Source: Bacillus_I endophytica_A (GTDB taxonomy: Bacteria > Bacillota > Bacilli > Bacillales > Bacillaceae_H). From it: a DNA stretch of 13,830 nt. The DNA is taken from contig NZ_JALAMS010000019.1 of NCBI RefSeq assembly GCF_026790145.1, positions 1 through 13,830 of the forward strand, read 5' to 3'. The notes under the pieces are model-generated. The model was given only the letters and a program-made list of their open reading frames with translations. It had not been told where the DNA came from and did not search any database. This document shows positions 12,818 to 13,830 of this stretch, in pieces (the stretch's first letter is position 1; every line of letters begins with the position of its first letter). A program made the translations under genes and the position numbers.

Positions 12818-12988
12818 ATGAATACATTCGTTATCCATATACTTGGATGGATATTACTTATTCTTTCCATCCTTTTATATGTTGCTACACAATCACAATT
12901 AGTTACAGTGTTAATCGCCTTTACCGGTTTATTTTCTATTTCATATGGTCTTTTATATCAAAGTAGCGCTGATAAGCGAAGCAGTTAG
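12818..12988 (+). CDS. Small two-span membrane protein
   Basis: A 56-residue protein opening MNTFVIHILGWILLILSILL. It has two hydrophobic helices (about 4-22 and 28-48) joined by a short polar turn (ATQSQ), with a polar, basic tail (SSADKRSS). The ATG has AGAGGTG 6 nt upstream. Codon use fits a real gene better than the longer reading in another frame over the same bases, which has no ribosome binding site. A weak promoter (TTTACT 12728, TGTAAT 12752) precedes it and a strong terminator follows at 13071. Function unknown; proteins of this size often modulate membrane complexes. Confidence 0.65.
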   Translation: MNTFVIHILGWILLILSILLYVATQSQLVTVLIAFTGLFSISYGLLYQSSADKRSS

Positions 12989-13070
12989 GTATCCCAAAAT
13001 GAGATATTTTTTCTATCCAAGTATTAGATAAAGATTTATTACAAAAGCCTAAACAAACATAGAAGTTAAT

Positions 13071-13106
13071 AAAAAGACATTACTGGATACGAGTAATGTC
13101 TTTTTT
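13071..13106. terminator. Strong bidirectional terminator
   Basis: AAAAAGACATTACT (13071-13084) pairs perfectly over 14 bp with AGTAATGTCTTTTT (13092-13105) around a 7-nt loop, with A-run and T-run flanks. It can serve both the plus-strand small membrane gene and the converging regulator gene. Confidence 0.85.
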
Positions 13107-13172
13107 GATAGTTACATTGCAATCATATACTTTTACCGATAACTCATTTTTCTTACAAAGGCATCCACTGTT

Positions 13173-13625
13173 CTAATCCTCTTTATATTTTTCTTTTACA
13201 ATACTAGAACCAATCGCTGCACCAACTGTTAAAATTAAAACTCCAAAATTCCATAAAAACCATCCATTATAAAAAGTGAAATCTAAAGCAGTAAATTTAT
13301 TTAGAATAATGATCACCATTTTAATTACCCAAAAGATTACACCTATTAAAAATAATACATCAAACATAAATTTTAGCTTCGGATACGCCAATTGCTTGCT
13401 ATCTTTAATGACTTTCTCTGTCAATTCCTCATCACTCCTTAATAATTCATCAATGGTTACCTTAAAAAGATCACTTATTTTAATAATAATTTCGATACTG
13501 GGATAGTTCTGACCATTTTCCCACTTAGAGACAGATTGACGACTGACAAAAAGTTTTTGAGCTAATTCTTCTTGAGACCATCCCTTATTTATTCTCTCTT
13601 TTTTTAATCTCTGACCAAAAATCAT
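13173..13625 (-). CDS. XRE-family regulator with two C-terminal membrane helices
   Basis: A 150-residue protein with a Cro/C1-type helix-turn-helix at residues 5-60 (RLKKERINKGWSQEELAQKL, SRQSVSKWENGQNYPSIE), a linker, and two hydrophobic spans (about 86-108 and 121-143) ending in a charged tail. This is a common Firmicutes design for membrane-anchored regulators that often control adjacent transporter or membrane genes. ATG 13625 is preferred: AAGGTGAT lies about 8 nt upstream, whereas the in-frame GTG at 13637 is part of that site. The likely target is not evident; candidates are its own promoter or the gene that begins past the window edge. Confidence 0.85.
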   Translation of the reverse strand: MIFGQRLKKERINKGWSQEELAQKLFVSRQSVSKWENGQNYPSIEIIIKISDLFKVTIDELLRSDEELTEKVIKDSKQLAYPKLKFMFDVLFLIGVIFWVIKMVIIILNKFTALDFTFYNGWFLWNFGVLILTVGAAIGSSIVKEKYKED

Positions 13626-13640
13626 ATACGTAATCACCTT

Positions 13641-13830
13641 TTCGTAATATATAGTCCATTATTGTTAATTCTAGTGCTGAAAGTAAAGATAATAATCGTT
13701 GCTATCCCCCGCAACCCATGGTTGCCACCTATAAATCTTGGGTTACTCCCCATTTTATAAGGTCATTATGTTTAATATTAATTTGATTAGACAATATAAT
13801 GTTTTATTCAGTCGGGTAAGCAGGGGGCAT
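13641..13830. other. Upstream region of the XRE gene and window edge
   Basis: No gene is seen. It contains the inverted repeat GCAACC-CAT-GGTTGC (13711-13725), with a third related copy TGGGTTAC near 13739, which could be an operator. TATAAT at 13795-13800 and AGGGGG near 13822 hint at a plus-strand gene starting at or beyond the end. Confidence 0.4.

Noticed and set aside
12772..12966. Plus-strand 64-codon frame over the small membrane gene
   Set aside because: It is another frame of the same bases, without a ribosome binding site; the frame from 12818 has one and gives a clean two-helix protein.
1..13830. CRISPR array, tRNA or rRNA genes
   Set aside because: No regularly spaced repeats and no cloverleaf or rRNA-like sequence were seen on either strand.

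Overview
The window reads as chromosomal DNA of a low-G+C Bacillaceae bacterium (Bacillus sensu lato). This rests on strong AGGAGG-type ribosome binding sites, a sigma-B-like promoter, a CcpA cre box, an AbrB-type fragment, and Firmicutes families such as DUF4256 and DUF4309. The species cannot be fixed from sequence alone. Most genes are single units separated by terminators, and several gene remnants lie between them, so this looks like an accessory or decaying stretch rather than a core operon.

Layout. 1-1296 is the 3' half of a group II intron: a frameshifted reverse transcriptase/maturase with a C-terminal HNH domain, then intact-looking RNA domains V and VI. The intron ends just upstream of the ribosome binding site of a CE4 polysaccharide deacetylase (1321-2178). 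After a terminator and an empty stretch comes a minus-strand DUF71/Dph6-like ATP pyrophosphatase (2728-3414). A DUF4870 membrane protein (4047-4358) follows, preceded by phased direct repeats, then a secreted protein of unknown function (4604-5047) with a sigma-B-like promoter. A truncated DUF4309 protein (5528-5815) is next. A full-length glutamate decarboxylase lies on the minus strand (5923-7326).

7831-9110 is a minus-strand transcription unit: a ParB-like gene split by one in-frame stop, followed by a DUF4256 gene. A palindrome sits at its promoter. To its right are an AbrB N-terminal fragment and a 187-residue protein with possible YezG/DUF600-like character. A CorA-type magnesium transporter (minus) ends at 10302. 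11240-12388 is a gene graveyard. It holds the last 22 codons of an alpha/beta hydrolase joined directly to a MarR-type regulator that lacks its start and carries a stop and a frameshift, which looks like a deletion across a divergent gene pair. The right end carries an HPr-like protein without the catalytic histidine, driven by a promoter that overlaps a perfect cre box, then a 56-residue membrane protein and a membrane-anchored XRE regulator.

Functional links are few. The glutamate decarboxylase (acid stress) and the sigma-B-like secreted protein suggest a stress theme. The cre-controlled HPr-like protein points to carbon-catabolite signalling. The most promising undescribed item is this HPr-like protein, because His15 and Ser46 are both replaced while the fold register is kept. 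The three in-frame stop codons and two frameshifts could be genuine decay, but some could be sequencing errors.
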